Positions 1 through 11,967 of a stretch of 64,000 bases of DNA are shown here, in pieces. Location: assembly GCA_028023455.1 (NCBI GenBank), contig JAQFVV010006255.1, positions 2,232,001 to 2,296,000 of the forward strand, read 5' to 3'. Source of the DNA: Epiperipatus broadwayi. Taxonomy: Eukaryota; Onychophora; Udeonychophora; Euonychophora; Peripatidae. Under the pieces are notes generated by a model. That model did not search any database. It was not told the origin of the DNA and saw only the letters and a list, made by a program, of their open reading frames with translations. The position numbers and the translations under genes were made by a program. The stretch's first letter is position 1. Each line of letters opens with the position of its first letter.

Positions 1-465
1 CTTTATTAATTGAAATACTTTCCAGACATGTTAGACATATTGATTTCCCCTTTCTATAAAAAAAAAAAAAAATGCGTTCTCCATTTCTATTTAAGTACAC
101 AATTTTTTTCATTTAACTCAGTGTAACCATCATAATAAAAAAATAAAATGTGCAAAAATAATAATAATAAAATGCTAATTTTATTTTGCAAATATACAAT
201 TAGTATGCTAAAATCACTATAAAAGCAAACAAAATGCACACAACTTTGTACATTAATTCTTTAGTCAAATAGACCACACAATATAGATAATTTGTTGGAA
301 TATTGCATCTCTGATAGAATGAACTAGAACTATTGTAAAGATTGGATTTAATTGAGAAAGTAAATATTTTAATCTTAAGGTAGTATTTGAACCATGCATC
401 TGTTTGAATAGCTGTTTTATACAAGGCCATTTTATATTAGGTTTTGAAAATTTCCGAGGGCCATA

Positions 466-518
466 TTGAAATGCTTTTGAGGGCTGGAGATGGCTCCAGA
501 GTTAGAGGTTCCCACTCC
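466..518 (-). mobile_element. hAT-like terminal segment
   Basis: On the minus strand this reads CAGGAGTGGGAACCTC, then a GC-richer segment with GGAGCCATCTCCAGCCC. Ends of this style (CAG, purine-rich, then AACCTC) are common in hAT elements. The matching other end was not found between 1 and 466, so the element may begin outside the window or be truncated. The 76-codon minus-strand frame beside it (200-430) shows no recognisable transposase motif. Confidence 0.3.
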
Positions 519-1046
519 TGATCTAGTTCTTACTCATCCAATGTGCCCAAACTAGTTTCTAACTTATGGCTATCATCATTCCCTGCACAAACTATCATCA
601 GGTTTGTGCATTTAAATCTATCTAGTGACTACTTACCTGGTATTCCCAGTTAATTTCTATCTTATGGCTATCATCAGAAAGGAACTTTGGATTTGATAGC
701 TATGCACTTAAACCTTTATATCTAATGAATTTTTTCAGCAATTACCTGTACCTATTTAATCAATTTAATGAGCTCATACTAAAAACATAGTAATGATTTC
801 AATCCAAGCCACTACAGAACACTGTGGGATTATTAATTCCCTCAGCTTATGGAAACATGAAGTAAAATATTTAATCCCAGTATTATTAATCATGTATATA
901 GATACTACCAATATTGAATGAATAATTAAAAGCTGATTATATTTTTTAACAACAAAATATTTAATTGGGAACATTGTTTGTTAATATATAATAATAGATA
1001 TGAATTTAACAAATATCCTTATTTGGATGTGAACAGCTATATGAGT

Positions 1047-1057
1047 AAAAGAGTTAA
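1047..1057. repeat. Target-site duplication, 5' copy (LINE-A)
   Basis: AAAAGAGTTAA, repeated at 4806-4816 directly after the LINE poly(A). It fixes the 5' boundary of the element. The four A residues could be partly borrowed from the tail, so the certain core is GAGTTAA. Confidence 0.75.
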
Positions 1058-1164
1058 CCACCACTAACAAGATACATCAGAAGCATGCACACCCTAACCC
1101 ATCAGATAGTGACACCAACTCTGACAGGCAGATTTCCATCCTTGATCTTCCCAGTAAAACCATA

Positions 1165-1407
1165 ATGGATCCTTTTCCTGAACCAAGGGCAAGTCTCAGA
1201 CATTCAGAACGCACAAGGAAAAAAAGAATACTTTCAGCGAAAAATTCTCTCGCTTCAACCCGGGCCTCGTCAGCCTCCTCCTTTCGCACTCTCTCACCTT
1301 CCTCTGCTGAATTTTTCTCGGACAGTGGTTCATCAAGTGACATCAAGAATGAATCATTGTGCAATTCTGGCAGGAGAAGCAAGAACTGTACTTCTCGCTC
1401 ACCATAA
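1165..1407 (+). CDS. LINE-A 5' ORF, Ser/Arg-rich (ORF1 remnant?)
   Basis: An 80-codon frame starting MDPFPEPRASLRHSERTRKK, very rich in Ser, Arg and Lys, with no recognised domain. It is in the same frame as the endonuclease ORF downstream but is separated from it by its own TAA and a further TAG. It could be a small nucleic-acid-binding ORF1, an old N-terminal extension, or chance. The opposite strand is also open over this stretch (1077-1382) because the codons are Ser-rich; that frame is judged a shadow. Confidence 0.4.
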   Translation: MDPFPEPRASLRHSERTRKKRILSAKNSLASTRASSASSFRTLSPSSAEFFSDSGSSSDIKNESLCNSGRRSKNCTSRSP

Positions 1408-1461
1408 AAATTTCCGACTTCCTACCTTTTTCTCCATTCCTTATGTCCGTAGAGGTCACAT

Positions 1462-2328
1462 ATGCTTATCTCTGTTGTCGGTTTAAACATTCAGGGCCTT
1501 AATTCAATCCACAGGCTCCTCGCTCTGAAATGTTGGTTTGAACTCAACTCTCCCAACATCCTCTTCCTTACTGAAACTAAACTCTCCACTCACTTCAAAC
1601 ACAGGATTTACTCCACTTTATCCACCTTTGATCTTTTCAAGTTTTCTACTGCTCTGACTTCTGTTGGAGGAGTCGCCATCCTCATTAATAAACGTGCCCC
1701 TCCCTCTACCTTTTTCATCATACATATTGACGCTCTTTCTATTATCTTGGAGGTGCAATTTGGGAGCTTCAGAAGTTTCATGATTTATTTATATCTGCCC
1801 TCCAATGACAATGACACCCTCATTAAATCTATTATTCACCGAATCAACAATATCACAACTTCCTCCTTCCTTCCCATTCTTCTTCTGGGTGACTTCAATA
1901 TGGGATACCAGTCCTTCACAAACAAATATCTATATCTCTTCTCCAGGGGTTTAATGTGTAGCCAGGGCTTTTCCCCAGACCTTGCCTACTCTTTCTACAC
2001 TCATAAGCATCAGACCCTCATTGATTTAACATTCTATTCTCCTGATCTCCATTTCATGATTGAATTGGCCCAACTCCACACCATACCTTTTTCAGATCAC
2101 AAGGCATTACACCTCTCCCTTGACATTACCTCTGGCCCTCCAATAAACCTTGGCCTCAGAAGAACAATAAGATTCCTCAACAAACAAAATACGCCTATAG
2201 CACCGATTTCAGAAATTTATATATACCTCCATAAAATCAATGTCCTTCAAATGGAGCTCATCTCTGCATGGTTTGCATTTGTGGAAATCCTGCAAGCTGT
2301 AATCCACAAATACACCTGGAATTCCTGA
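1462..2328 (+). pseudogene. LINE-A endonuclease (EEP/APE-type) domain
   Basis: 288 codons of an endonuclease-exonuclease-phosphatase fold. It starts MLISVVGLNIQGLNS, matching the first beta strand (xxNxxGL) of APE-type LINE nucleases. NILFLTETKLS supplies the catalytic Glu, LLGDFNMG (near 1888-1910) the Asp/Asn pair, and FSDHKALHLSL (around residue 210) the active-site Asp-His. All core catalytic residues of the fold look present. In such elements this domain nicks the target to prime reverse transcription. The frame ends in a stop right after the domain, whereas an intact element would read on into RT, so the protein is truncated. Confidence 0.88.
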
Positions 2329-2455
2329 GGGCCACTCAAGTTGCTGTCTTCCATGGACAAAATTTCAGAGCAACTAAATGATCAGGAGAGTGGGCCATTA
2401 GACAATAGCACCATCATTTCAACTGAAACTTCAATACTGCTATGCTCAAAAGGCC

Positions 2456-3653
2456 TTGGCTGAGTACATCTCAGTCATATGCACCCAGAGGTATGTGGGG
2501 AATCAGCATTGTTGGACCAGAAGTTACCTGGGGTGGGCTCTTGGTTCCCACAGGAAGAAAACCATCCCCTCATCCATCACGGTCAGCAACAAATCCTACA
2601 TAGGTCAGGAATTGCACCTTCATTTGAGAAACCATTACAAGCACATGCTTCTCAAAGCTGACAACCCTCCTTTCGCTATGTCATCAACCTTGAATGTTGG
2701 TTCTGATCCTGGCATCACCCAGGCCATGCTACTTAATAAACTGAAAAGCTTTCCTGACCATGTCCACCCTGGTCCTCATGCTATCCCCAAGTTTCTTCTT
2801 CTCCACCAAAGTCAGTTCACCATCCCCATTACTCTCAATATGATCAAAAATCTGGCCTCAGGTGCTTACATCATCAAGGGTCCCTATCCAGTAACATTAG
2901 TCCCTTTCCTTAAGAAAGATCGGCCACCAGAGTCTTAGGCCCATTTCGATGATCCCTCTGCTCATAAAACTGATTGAGTCTATCATTAAAGAGTCACTAG
3001 AACAATCCATACTTCCTGCCCTTTCTGCTTCACAGTTTTCTTGTAAAGGGTGCTTTACTCTTGGGGCTGCCACACTCTTTAAAAAAACCAAGCATGTTAG
3101 GCAGTCTCAAAATAGCAGGCCCATCACTGTTCAAGTAGACATCCAGGCAGCCTTTGACTCTGTTACAGTTGACCTTCTCCTTGGTGTTCTCAGAAACCTG
3201 AATGTCCCAGAGACCCTTCTGTCCATTCTCCACAATCTCCTGTCCAACAGAGAAATCCTAGTTAGCCTGGATGGGAAAGTTGCCCCTGGCTTTACACCCA
3301 ACATATCCATCCCTCAGGGCTCTCCGCTGAACACTTTGTTGTTCACTGCATTTCTGAATCCTCTCTTGCTCAGGCTAGAACATGACCTCCCTGGCATCTT
3401 CATTCCTGCACTGAGCAAAAGCATCAAATGCCTTGCTTATGTAGATGATGTGATTGTCTTCCTTCCCTCAGTCGATCTCATTCCCACGCTCCAACAGATC
3501 CTTACCTGTTACGCCAATACATACTGGTTGAAATTTAGCAGTGATAAATCAGCAGCCTGGCAACTTTCAACTGGTAAACAAATTCCTTCCACCTTCAATG
3601 CCAAGCCACAATTTTCTCAGATCCCCCCCTCATGCTGTCTCCTAGGGTCATGA
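2456..3653 (+). pseudogene. LINE-A reverse transcriptase, frameshifted
   Basis: RT domain in two frames. The first (2456-2938) carries the N-terminal region, FPDHVHPGPHAIPKFLL (the usual SPGPDGIP block) and VPFLKKDRPPES. A one-base shift near 2935-2945 moves to the next frame (to 3653), which resumes with SLRPISMIPLL, the canonical YRPISLL block. Then come TVQVDIQAAFDSV (first catalytic Asp), SIPQGSPLNTLLF, and the catalytic AYVDDVIVFL with YVDD at 3438-3449. Palm and fingers are thus complete apart from the frameshift. The function would be target-primed cDNA synthesis; this copy cannot make an intact protein. Confidence 0.9.
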
Positions 3654-4433
3654 GAGTGCTATCTTCAAGCATCTACCTCTCCCTTTATGGGAAAGTCACC
3701 CTCCTCAATCTTCTAGTGTTTCCTCAAATAGTATACTACCTCCCCATTGTTCTACCTACACATTCCTCTATATCCAAATCCAACTCCATTTGCACCCGTT
3801 TTCTCTGGGGAAGAAAGGTGGTGGCCATCAGCCTAAAAAGAACTTGGTTTTCCTAAAAACCTCAATGGGCTGGGCATACACTCCATCGACACTCTTGTGA
3901 TCCAGAAATCTCACAACATTATCCTCACACTCCTAAGTCACTTCCCTGCCAATCTTGTGCATATCATTATCACACCCATTGACACTCCTCCTCCCAGTGG
4001 CAGGCCTAGGTCATGGACCTCACTTATTGCCAATATCCTACAAAAGGCTGGCTTTGTTATACCATCCATCAACAGCAAACTAAAGTACTGGGAGGTTTTC
4101 AATCAGACCGCAGACTTCTCCATTGTGTCCCCTACCTTCCTTGAACTTATCAATTCCCAATTAATCCGCAAATTCAAAAGGTGGTCCTTTAAGGAGGAAA
4201 AATCTTCATTCCCCACGAATCAATTTTTGGTGAATTGTAGGGGTTTCACCAAGATCTCTCCCATATGCCAGCTCTGTAAAACTGACAATGAAACCCTCCA
4301 GCACTTCCTACTTAAATGTCCTTTTTTGCTTGGCATGAGAAATGTCATCAACTCCTGCCTTTCCTCACATAGAAATACCATCTTCAATCTCCAAAAATCC
4401 ATAGAAACAGGGGTCTTTGCAGCTAGCTATTAG
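3632..4433 (+). pseudogene. LINE-A RT thumb and C-terminal zinc knuckle
   Basis: C-terminal part in two frames (3632-3856 and 3897-4433). It has SIYLSLYGKVTLLNLL and RFLWGRKVVAISLKR in the thumb region, then a linker with PIDTPPPSGRP, then SPICQLCKTDNETLQHFLLKC, a Cys-x2-Cys-x8-His-x4-Cys knuckle. The same spacing and neighbours occur in the minus-strand copy near 62000, so these blocks are a family signature. A deletion of about 20 codons near 3640-3655 separates palm and thumb compared with that copy. Confidence 0.85.
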
Positions 4434-4805
4434 ACTGTCAATTTTTCTCATCTATACTCTCTGGTTGCTCCGATGAGCCATCATCCTTGACCAGAGAGTA
4501 CATTCAGTTAATCAAAAGCTCTTGGACCTAATTCGCACTCAAAACCCAAGATACCAAACTAGCCCCACCTCCACTCCTCACAGACACTTGGGCAATACTC
4601 CAACTCCCATCCTCTCAGCCTCGGTCATAGGACTCAATCATAAAGACATGCTTTTCTAAACAGCCTGAACTACACACCATTTCCCCTCTCTACTTCCCAT
4701 TTTACATGTATCCTTCCCCTCTTACCATTTTGTTTCTGAAATTTTATTTGTTTCACTGTATTTGTTTTTTTTTTTGATGAATAAATATCTTATAACTGAG
4801 AAAAA
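4434..4805 (+). other. LINE-A 3' UTR and poly(A)
   Basis: Non-coding tail with a T-rich tract, AATAAA at 4780-4785 and a short A run at 4800-4805. The copy on the minus strand at 61.3 kb ends in the same AATAAATAT context followed by A-rich sequence. Confidence 0.75.
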
Positions 4806-4816
4806 AAAAGAGTTAA
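4806..4816. repeat. Target-site duplication, 3' copy (LINE-A)
   Basis: AAAAGAGTTAA immediately after the poly(A), equal to 1047-1057. Confidence 0.75.
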
Positions 4817-6797
4817 TCAAGATGTATATTATTTTCAATTTTTAGTTCAAATTACTAAATCATTTTTTTTTTCTAAAGTATTAAATTAATTTTATTTTAT
4901 TATTCAATAGAACAATGTTTGACTTAGTACATATTTTAAAATGTTATTTAAAAATATAAATGTACATATTAAGAATATTAAATATGATTTACAAATAGAA
5001 CAAAATGCTTAAATAAATTAGACAAGTAGAGTTCTAGTACAATAAAAAAATAATAGAACTATTTATTTTACAATTTTTGCATGTATGTTAAACATGAAAA
5101 TTTCTTGAAAACTTTTTTATTTCATGGGAGTTCTCTAATATATACAGGTTATAGTTTTAATTAATAAAGTCTTTGATCAGTTTTTTTTTTTAATCTTAAA
5201 GATGAAAATATTTTTCTTATTTAAATTAACTGTAAATTTATATACATGTATCTCACACAAATTATATTTAGGATATATGGGAAATATAAATGCATATAAT
5301 GTTTGAATTTGTTATATCTTAAACCATTTTCTTCATATTTGGAATATAATTCTCAGTGGGCTTTTTAATGTAACTAATAATTTATGTTTCCAGATAAATA
5401 CTTGGTAATAGTCAACATATCTTGTCGTACTTATGACGAGAATCAATAGATAGTTTCTTTCACTCACTTATAAAGATTCGGCAGTTGATAATCTAAGAAA
5501 GCTTTTTAATTGATTATCATTGCTTGAACATGAGTAACAGTGATTATGGCTGATTTACTTATTTACTTTTTCTTGGTCAGATTTTTTAAACTTCCACTCT
5601 GCATATTATTAAATACTATTACAAAATAACTCTCATTTTCAAGTTTGCTAAGCATTTTACAGATTGTCATATTGGACTATTGCCATCATCCAATATTAAT
5701 TACTAAATATCTTTAGAAAAATTCAAACTTTTTTTTCATATGTCATAGCATCGGCCGGGAGGTGAACCTGCAACAACCATCTGCAACCAACTGCTTGCTT
5801 GCAAGATGACTGTGCTGACCTCTTGGCTGAAAAACTCAGACTTTATTTCAATTTTTTATAAACATGAATAGATTATGGAAATCATCCAACTATGATTACT
5901 ATAAAAAAAAACAAAAAACAAATTGACATTTTTTAATTAGTTGTATTTTTTCCCCTCAAAACAAGTCTTTATCATTTTCAATTAACTTTAGAAATTTCCT
6001 TATTTTGAAATAAAAAAAGAAAACAAAATATTAAGCAGATTAACTTATAAAATACTATTGTAAAATTGTGTTGTGGAATCAAAGAAATAAAATAAATTAT
6101 TTATGTTTTTTTTTTTTTACAATTAGGAAAAAAATGAAAATATTAATTTTATATAATACTATGAAGTATTTTTAAATAATTTATAGTCATTTCTTCACAA
6201 AATATTATGTTTCAAACAATAATTTTGTAGCTGTAATAACAATGACAATAACTGACAAAATGTATATCAGTACTATTTGTGAATTTATTTGAAAAGAGCT
6301 ATAATAATATAGAAAACAACTAGTTCAAATATATTAAAAATTTGCATAATACCTTTATTAATTTTTTTACTTTGAAGCTGATTAGCATTAATGTTTGAAA
6401 CACTATTAATTTTAAAGTTTTCACTTGTTGCTTACTAAATCAAAAATTAACATTCTAAATAATAAAACATCTTTTTTTTTTGTTAAACAATGTAAAGCAT
6501 TAGTATAAATGTACTATTATATATATAATAGATATTGTATATTACCAACACTATTTAATTTTAAAAAAAAAAGTAATGCCAGAAATACAAACAATGTAAC
6601 AATCCCTGCTCCCCCCATTTAGAAAGAGCCCATCTCCCTCCATTTAGAAAGAGCCCCCCTCCCTTTTTTTTTCTATCTCACATAACAGAAAGAAGGGTAA
6701 GATTTTTTTTTTTAAAAGTTAGTTACACAGATGTTGATAAAATGTAATAACTAACTTTTCTTCATATTTTTTATATTTGTAGTAATATATTTATACA

Positions 6798-7574
6798 CAG
6801 TGGTCTTCAACTTCTGGTCTGCGGGCCGGCATCAGGCCGCAGAAGTTTTTTGCCGGTCTGCGCTAGACCGGCAGGAAAGTTTGTAATAATAATATTTTAA
6901 ACTTTTAATTAATATAAACAATTTTTATTTATTTTTTCATCTCATTTTTACCCAATTAAAAAAAAAAAAAACCAGAACGAAAACAAAATCTAATCAGTCA
7001 TACATAAATAAATTTATTTTTCTAGTTATCACATGTTTATGGAGGTTAGAATTAAATTTTTTGTTATTTTTCTAAAATAATTCAAAATTAAAAAAAAAAA
7101 AAAGTTTTTTATTATACTAACTCCATATATATATATATATATAACAACTTCATCTTGTATATTTAACATTAAATACAGATATTACATTTATCATAATAAT
7201 CATTGTCATATAATTACACTAGCTGTGATATTTCCCAACATTCAGGTGAATAACATTTTATTCTTGCATGTTTTAACAATGAAATAATAAATGTAACAAT
7301 GCAGGCACATTAATGAAAATGTTTGTTACTGTACTGTTTTCTGTAGCAGTATGACTGGGCAACTCGGGAAAGAGTGTTCAGCATGTGAAGGTAAGCAACA
7401 CCATTACAATACACAATAACTAATGTGCTGTTTTGGTCAGTTATAACAATTATGCTCATCTAAGGCTAAACAGTTTACATCTTTAAGAAAATTTATCTGT
7501 AGACTTCTGCCGGTCCGCGAAATCTTATCCTTATTTTGGCCGGTCTGCAGGTGTGAAAAGGTTGAAGACCATTG
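6798..7574. mobile_element. Non-autonomous hAT element (MITE), about 777 bp
   Basis: Ends are inverted copies: CAGTGGTCTTCAAC at the left and the complement of CAATGGTCTTCAAC at the right. Both ends carry GC-rich subterminal DNA with repeated CCGGTCTGC / GCCGGC motifs, in sharp contrast to the AT-rich middle. CA-G/A-TGG termini and subterminal short repeats are typical of hAT elements. Flanking 8-mers (TTTATACA and GTTTAAAA) match only in part, so the target duplication has decayed or the ends are off by a base. No transposase coding was found inside. Confidence 0.75.
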
Positions 7575-8044
7575 GTTTAAAATATAGAAGAAATCCATAA
7601 ACATGGAAACAATGAATTTGATATTTTAATATTCATAGTATTAATTTTTGATTCTGTAAATAATAAATGATTTTAAAGAAAATGGTGATTAGCTCATTAT
7701 TTTTCTTTATATGAAGTGAATCAAGTTTAATAACAAAGTATGTAATCAAAATGTGAATCCTTTAGTAACTGAATATAGTGTATATGATTATTAACATGTC
7801 AATCAATACCTTTTAATCATATTTTATTATAAATAAATTGTTAATATGATTTAAGTTTACCTATACAGCCATTATCTTCATTTTTTTTTTTTGTATTGTA
7901 CATGTGATTTTTTTTGTTCTAAGTATGTACTTGTAAGATATGGAATGAAGTTAAAATTTTAATACATATGTATAATGATTCCTGTACATATGTAATTGTT
8001 TTTATTTATATAATTATTCAATGATAAAATTTAATGATAATTAT

Positions 8045-8090
8045 TAATTAAAGGGATTTGAACCCAGTCTTTCAAATCCCTTTTAATTAC
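8045..8090. repeat. Perfect-type hairpin
   Basis: Arms TAATTAAAGGGATTTGAA and its near-exact complement at 8072-8090 around a 9-base loop. It may be a tiny foldback element or a cruciform-forming site; no flanking duplication was seen. Confidence 0.6.
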
Positions 8091-8935
8091 ATCTAGTTAT
8101 AGTCTGTATATTATACTGCTATTTAAATATAAGTATTAAATAATTGTAGCATGACTTCATGACACACAGTCCACTTATAATATCATTTGCAATCAGCATT
8201 GAGTGGTCACAGGGTCACATTAGATCATTAACGATGAGAAAATCAAGCCAAAAGTAGTTATGACCTAGTATACACATACATAATATTGTAGTATTAATTT
8301 ATTATGTATACAGATTGTCAATCTTTTGCAATAGACTGGTTTGTTTTATTTTAATTTCCAGTGAATTACAGGAATGATGCAAGTCCTGTATTTAAAGTAT
8401 ATTCTTAAAAAAAAAAAAAAAATACAAGTCAAATATTGATATTTTAAGGAAATAAAGTTATGTAAATCTAATTTCATCAATGCTATTTATTTAAATATGT
8501 GGACTTTTGTTTTTTCTAAATAAGTAGGCTACATTTCTCTTCTTTTTTTCTGAGTATTGATTTTATAGAAATGATATTTTAAAAATTGAGAAAATGGATT
8601 AAGAATTTTATAAAATTTACTTAATGTATGAATGCATTTTTGTTCATGATTTAATGCTTGTTGTGAATCTATTTTATTAAAAGTATATATACACATAAAG
8701 TTTTTTTTTTTTTTGCAATATTGTGCACTGTTTATAGCACACTAACTGTGGGGGAAAAGTATTAAGAAATGAAATGCTATAACAACTTTGTAGTCTGTTA
8801 TATACTTTTTTTTTTCCATAATTACACAGATTTTTACTTGTGGTTTAATTATCTCTATATGTTTGAATTATGTCAGTTATTTTATTTAAATTTGATGTTT
8901 AAAAAAAATATATTTACATTAATTTAGTTAAATAT

Positions 8936-9069
8936 AATTTATCCACTATTTTGAATACTTTTTAGCAAAATCCTTTTATTGACCTATATTCATGCACAAT
9001 CTTACATTTCGACTGTCCTGCAGTCTTGTATTTTTTTTTGCTAAAAGTATTCAAAATAGTGGATAAATT
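8936..9069. mobile_element. Foldback (MITE-like) element next to MARCHF6 exon
   Basis: Arms of about 34 bp (8936-8970 and 9037-9069; ATCCACTATTTTGAATACTT at the left, its complement at the right) around a 66-base loop containing CTGTCCTGCAG. The arms differ by only about one base, so the insertion is young or the stem is maintained. It lies about 220 bp upstream of the acceptor at 9289. Confidence 0.7.
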
Positions 9070-9289
9070 GTATTTATATAAGACATTACAGCAAAATAAA
9101 GGAAGTGGTGAATTTTGTAATATTTTTGATTAATTTAGTTATTGATAGACTGTATGGAAATTAATTAACAGGCTGTAAAATGATGAAGGAATACATTAAG
9201 CCTACTGTCTTTTAGTTGCCAACTCTTTTATTAATATGTAAAATTTTGATTAGTTTTTGATAACTGATTTTGTAATTCTTTTATTTTAG

Positions 9290-9348
9290 CTTTCTGTCCT
9301 TATCATATAGGACATTTTCTGGTATTCTCCTTTACAATAGAAGAATTT
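9290..9348 (+). CDS. MARCHF6: MARCHF6 exon (FCPYHIGHF exon), internal
   Basis: Internal coding exon of the ER-resident RING-CH E3 ubiquitin ligase MARCHF6 (TEB4; Doa10 in yeast), which acts in ER-associated degradation. It has a pyrimidine-rich acceptor ending in TTTTAG at 9289 and a strong GTAAGT donor at 9349. The first two bases (CT) finish a split codon; GCT (Ala) would fit, since the vertebrate protein has Ala there. Nineteen codons follow and begin FCPYHIGHF, the signature at the end of TM3 in vertebrate MARCHF6, with a final EEF. The exon ends in phase 0 and joins the exon at 18865 in frame. It is too short for simple ORF finding and was recognised by family memory. The RING domain and earlier membrane segments lie on exons upstream of the window. 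Confidence 0.93.
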
Positions 9349-11967
9349 GTAAGTATTAATTTAAAATTAAATTTATTTATATTTTAAAAGAACAGAAAAA
9401 GAAAATAATCATTTAATATTTGTAAAAATAGTAAAAACAAATTTAAATTTAAATTAGAGAGTATCATAATATAAATGAAATATGTGTGGATATGCTATAT
9501 TTATAAATAATAAATAAAAAAGTTATTTATTTGCCTTTTACCATTATAAAAAGACAATATATTATTAATAGCAATTGTTTTTTAGTATTGTATATCATTA
9601 TATAAAATTATTAATAAATAATATTAGGAATAATTAACCTTTCTACTCTTTTTATCCAAAATGTTTATTGCTTTGTATTACTAACTTAATATTGTGATTT
9701 TTTAAAATTCTGGATTCAAATGGTTTTAATAGCTACAAAAATCTCACTATCTTTATTCATAAATGTGTCAGTCAATAATTCTTAAAAAAAAACAACGACT
9801 AGATACACTTTTTTACTTTGCAAATATATATATAATAAATGTATTTTTTAAATTAAAAATGGAAATTATATATTGAACAACTTTCTGATTTTAAGTTTAT
9901 TTCAAGTTTAAAAAAAAAACAATTAGCAAAATATCATGTGATGTTTAATATATTTTTAATTAAAAAATATTTAAAATTTTCTGTGAAGCAAAAGTTTGAG
10001 CAAAAAATGCTTTATAATTACAATATACCCCTGATTTACTTAAAAATATATAATTTTATACTTACTCTTTGTAGGTACTGATGTTAAATTGGTTTTAAAA
10101 GTGTATCTACTTTTTATAAAAAAAATAAAACAACAAACTAGCTTAAGATGGCAACATCAGCATACAGATCTCAGTTCATTTTAAATCTGAAATTATCTTT
10201 AAAATATGTTGCCACAATTTAATCAAGAAATTTTCATTACTAGTACAGACTTGCCATTTTTCTTCTTCAAGTTTTCAAAATAATTGTTTTCAATTATACC
10301 ATTTATCATCAACATTTACTAGTAGTTAGTAATTTTTTGTTATTTAAAATTTTTGACAATTCAATTTATAAGTATCATGTATTAGTAGTATCTGTAGTAC
10401 ACATTCATAAATAATTGTTATAATTAAACATTTTCATTATTAATTACTTATAATTCACTTTTAAAATTAAAAATATCTATAATTTCAATGTATAATTTAA
10501 TTTTATATTAAAGATTAAAATATATCTTTTAATATTACGTATTTGTATTGTAAGGGTGACTTACAACCAACAACCTATCTGCAGTAATCTACACCATGCA
10601 AAGCCTAATTAAGTAATTATCAAATAACAGTTATCATTTGTCAAATGCCTTTATATATGCAAAACATCACCATTAAGCAATTTTTTTTTTTTTTTTTAAA
10701 AGAGAGATAAATTTTTAGATTAAACATTAAGAAAATAAATACACTCACACACATCTATGTAATATGACTAACCACAAGTATCATTAACTAACCAACATTA
10801 TGACATGACCGTAGATAAAACATGAAAGATAATGACCTAATGTCAAGCATATTGCTAAGCAACCAGGCTTGAAAATAAAAAGATAATTTCAATAAATATT
10901 TATCTTAATAATATTATTTCAATATACATTATGCAACAATGAACAATTATAGCAAGCATGGGAAATGAAAGCTATCGTGTGATCCTACCACTTTGTTGGT
11001 TATAATTGCAAAGATTGTACAAGAAGGTCAACATCTCGTTAGCTACATTTTTAAAACAAAGTAAGATGGATGTTTATGTTCGATTCTAATATGAATTTCA
11101 ATCATACAAGATTAAAAGGAATTTGTTTCATCCACTAATATAAATCAAAATATAAATACATCTAGATGATGAAAGCAAAACGAATGGTAAACTAATTGTA
11201 AAGAACTTAAGTTTGAATGAAATCATAGAGAAAAGAAATAAACAACAGCTAGAAATCATCAAGAATGTTTTCTTTATTTTTTTATGTCACATTCCTATAC
11301 ATAGAAACAATCCTATAAACATATATACTAAAGAGGGTATTGCAATGTGGTCTGGGTAAAGGAGCTATGCTGTAAGAGGCTGACACCAGCTTTCCATGCC
11401 CATAGAAGCGTCAGAATGTGTAAAATGTCTTTCTTTATTGAACACTGATTGAGAACGATGATCTTCAGTGGATCTGTTGCATCTTATTTAATAGAAACAA
11501 ACCAGAAAGTGCTGATGATCTACAATCCTGAAGTGAATGCATATCAGTTAAACCTATGAACAGTACACTGCCCGAAGAGATCTAGCACCAGGAATAAGAG
11601 ATTGTGAATATAATGAACAATGCTTTCCAGGCTCAGGAATTTATTTTATCAATCATATTGATTTGTATTTTATTTTTTTTTACTTTATTATTTATCATTT
11701 TATTTTATTTTTTTTTACTTTTCGTTTTCACGTTTGGAAGCTTATGCTTTAGAAAATGGAAGAGTTTATTTTAAGCACAAAGGTAGGGAAGTGTTAGATT
11801 GAGTAAATATTTTATGATGTTAAATAACCCTCTAGTAACCCTCTAGTAGCTTGACATCACCAACCTTGAATGTGGAATGAGGTAAGATTAAGAGCATACC
11901 ACATTAAGAGCATACCACAAACATAATTTTCGTATTTATTAAATGTTATACCAAAATTTGTTATATA

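Larger units (their letters stand above)
1058..4805 (+). mobile_element. LINE-A: compact APE-type non-LTR retrotransposon, broken
   Basis: Complete-looking insertion of about 3.75 kb between matching 11-bp flanks, ending in AATAAA (4780) and a short poly(A). Order: a small Ser/Arg-rich ORF, an apurinic-type endonuclease, a reverse transcriptase with YVDD, and a C-terminal Cys-x2-Cys-x8-His-x4-Cys zinc knuckle. This order is that of L1/Tx1- or R1-like LINEs with a C-terminal zf-RVT knuckle; the clade is not settled by eye. It is inactive: the endonuclease ORF stops at 2328, the RT changes frame near 2940, and about 20 codons are missing near 3650 relative to the copy at 61-63 kb. It is less AT-rich than the surrounding intron. 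Confidence 0.9.
1..9289 (+). other. Presumed upstream MARCHF6 intron
   Basis: No upstream MARCHF6 exon (vertebrate counterpart around VSLNTLFILVFA) could be recognised here. The stretch is therefore read as intron ending at the acceptor at 9289, but a short diverged exon could have been missed. It holds a hAT-like end (about 466-518), a LINE (1058-4805), a hAT MITE (6798-7574), hairpins and many A/T homopolymers. In 4817-6797 I see only AT-rich DNA, a short GC-richer patch at 5745-5850 and a duplicated C-rich segment at 6600-6665. In 7575-8040 and 8091-8935 I see nothing else. Confidence 0.6.

Noticed and set aside
1077-1382. 101-codon minus-strand ORF inside LINE-A
   Set aside because: Antisense shadow of the Ser/Arg-rich 5' ORF; Glu-rich because of complementary codons.
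5745-5850. Patch with CAACCATCTGCAACCAACTGC, possible SINE
   Set aside because: No clear A/B box pair and no tail or target duplication.
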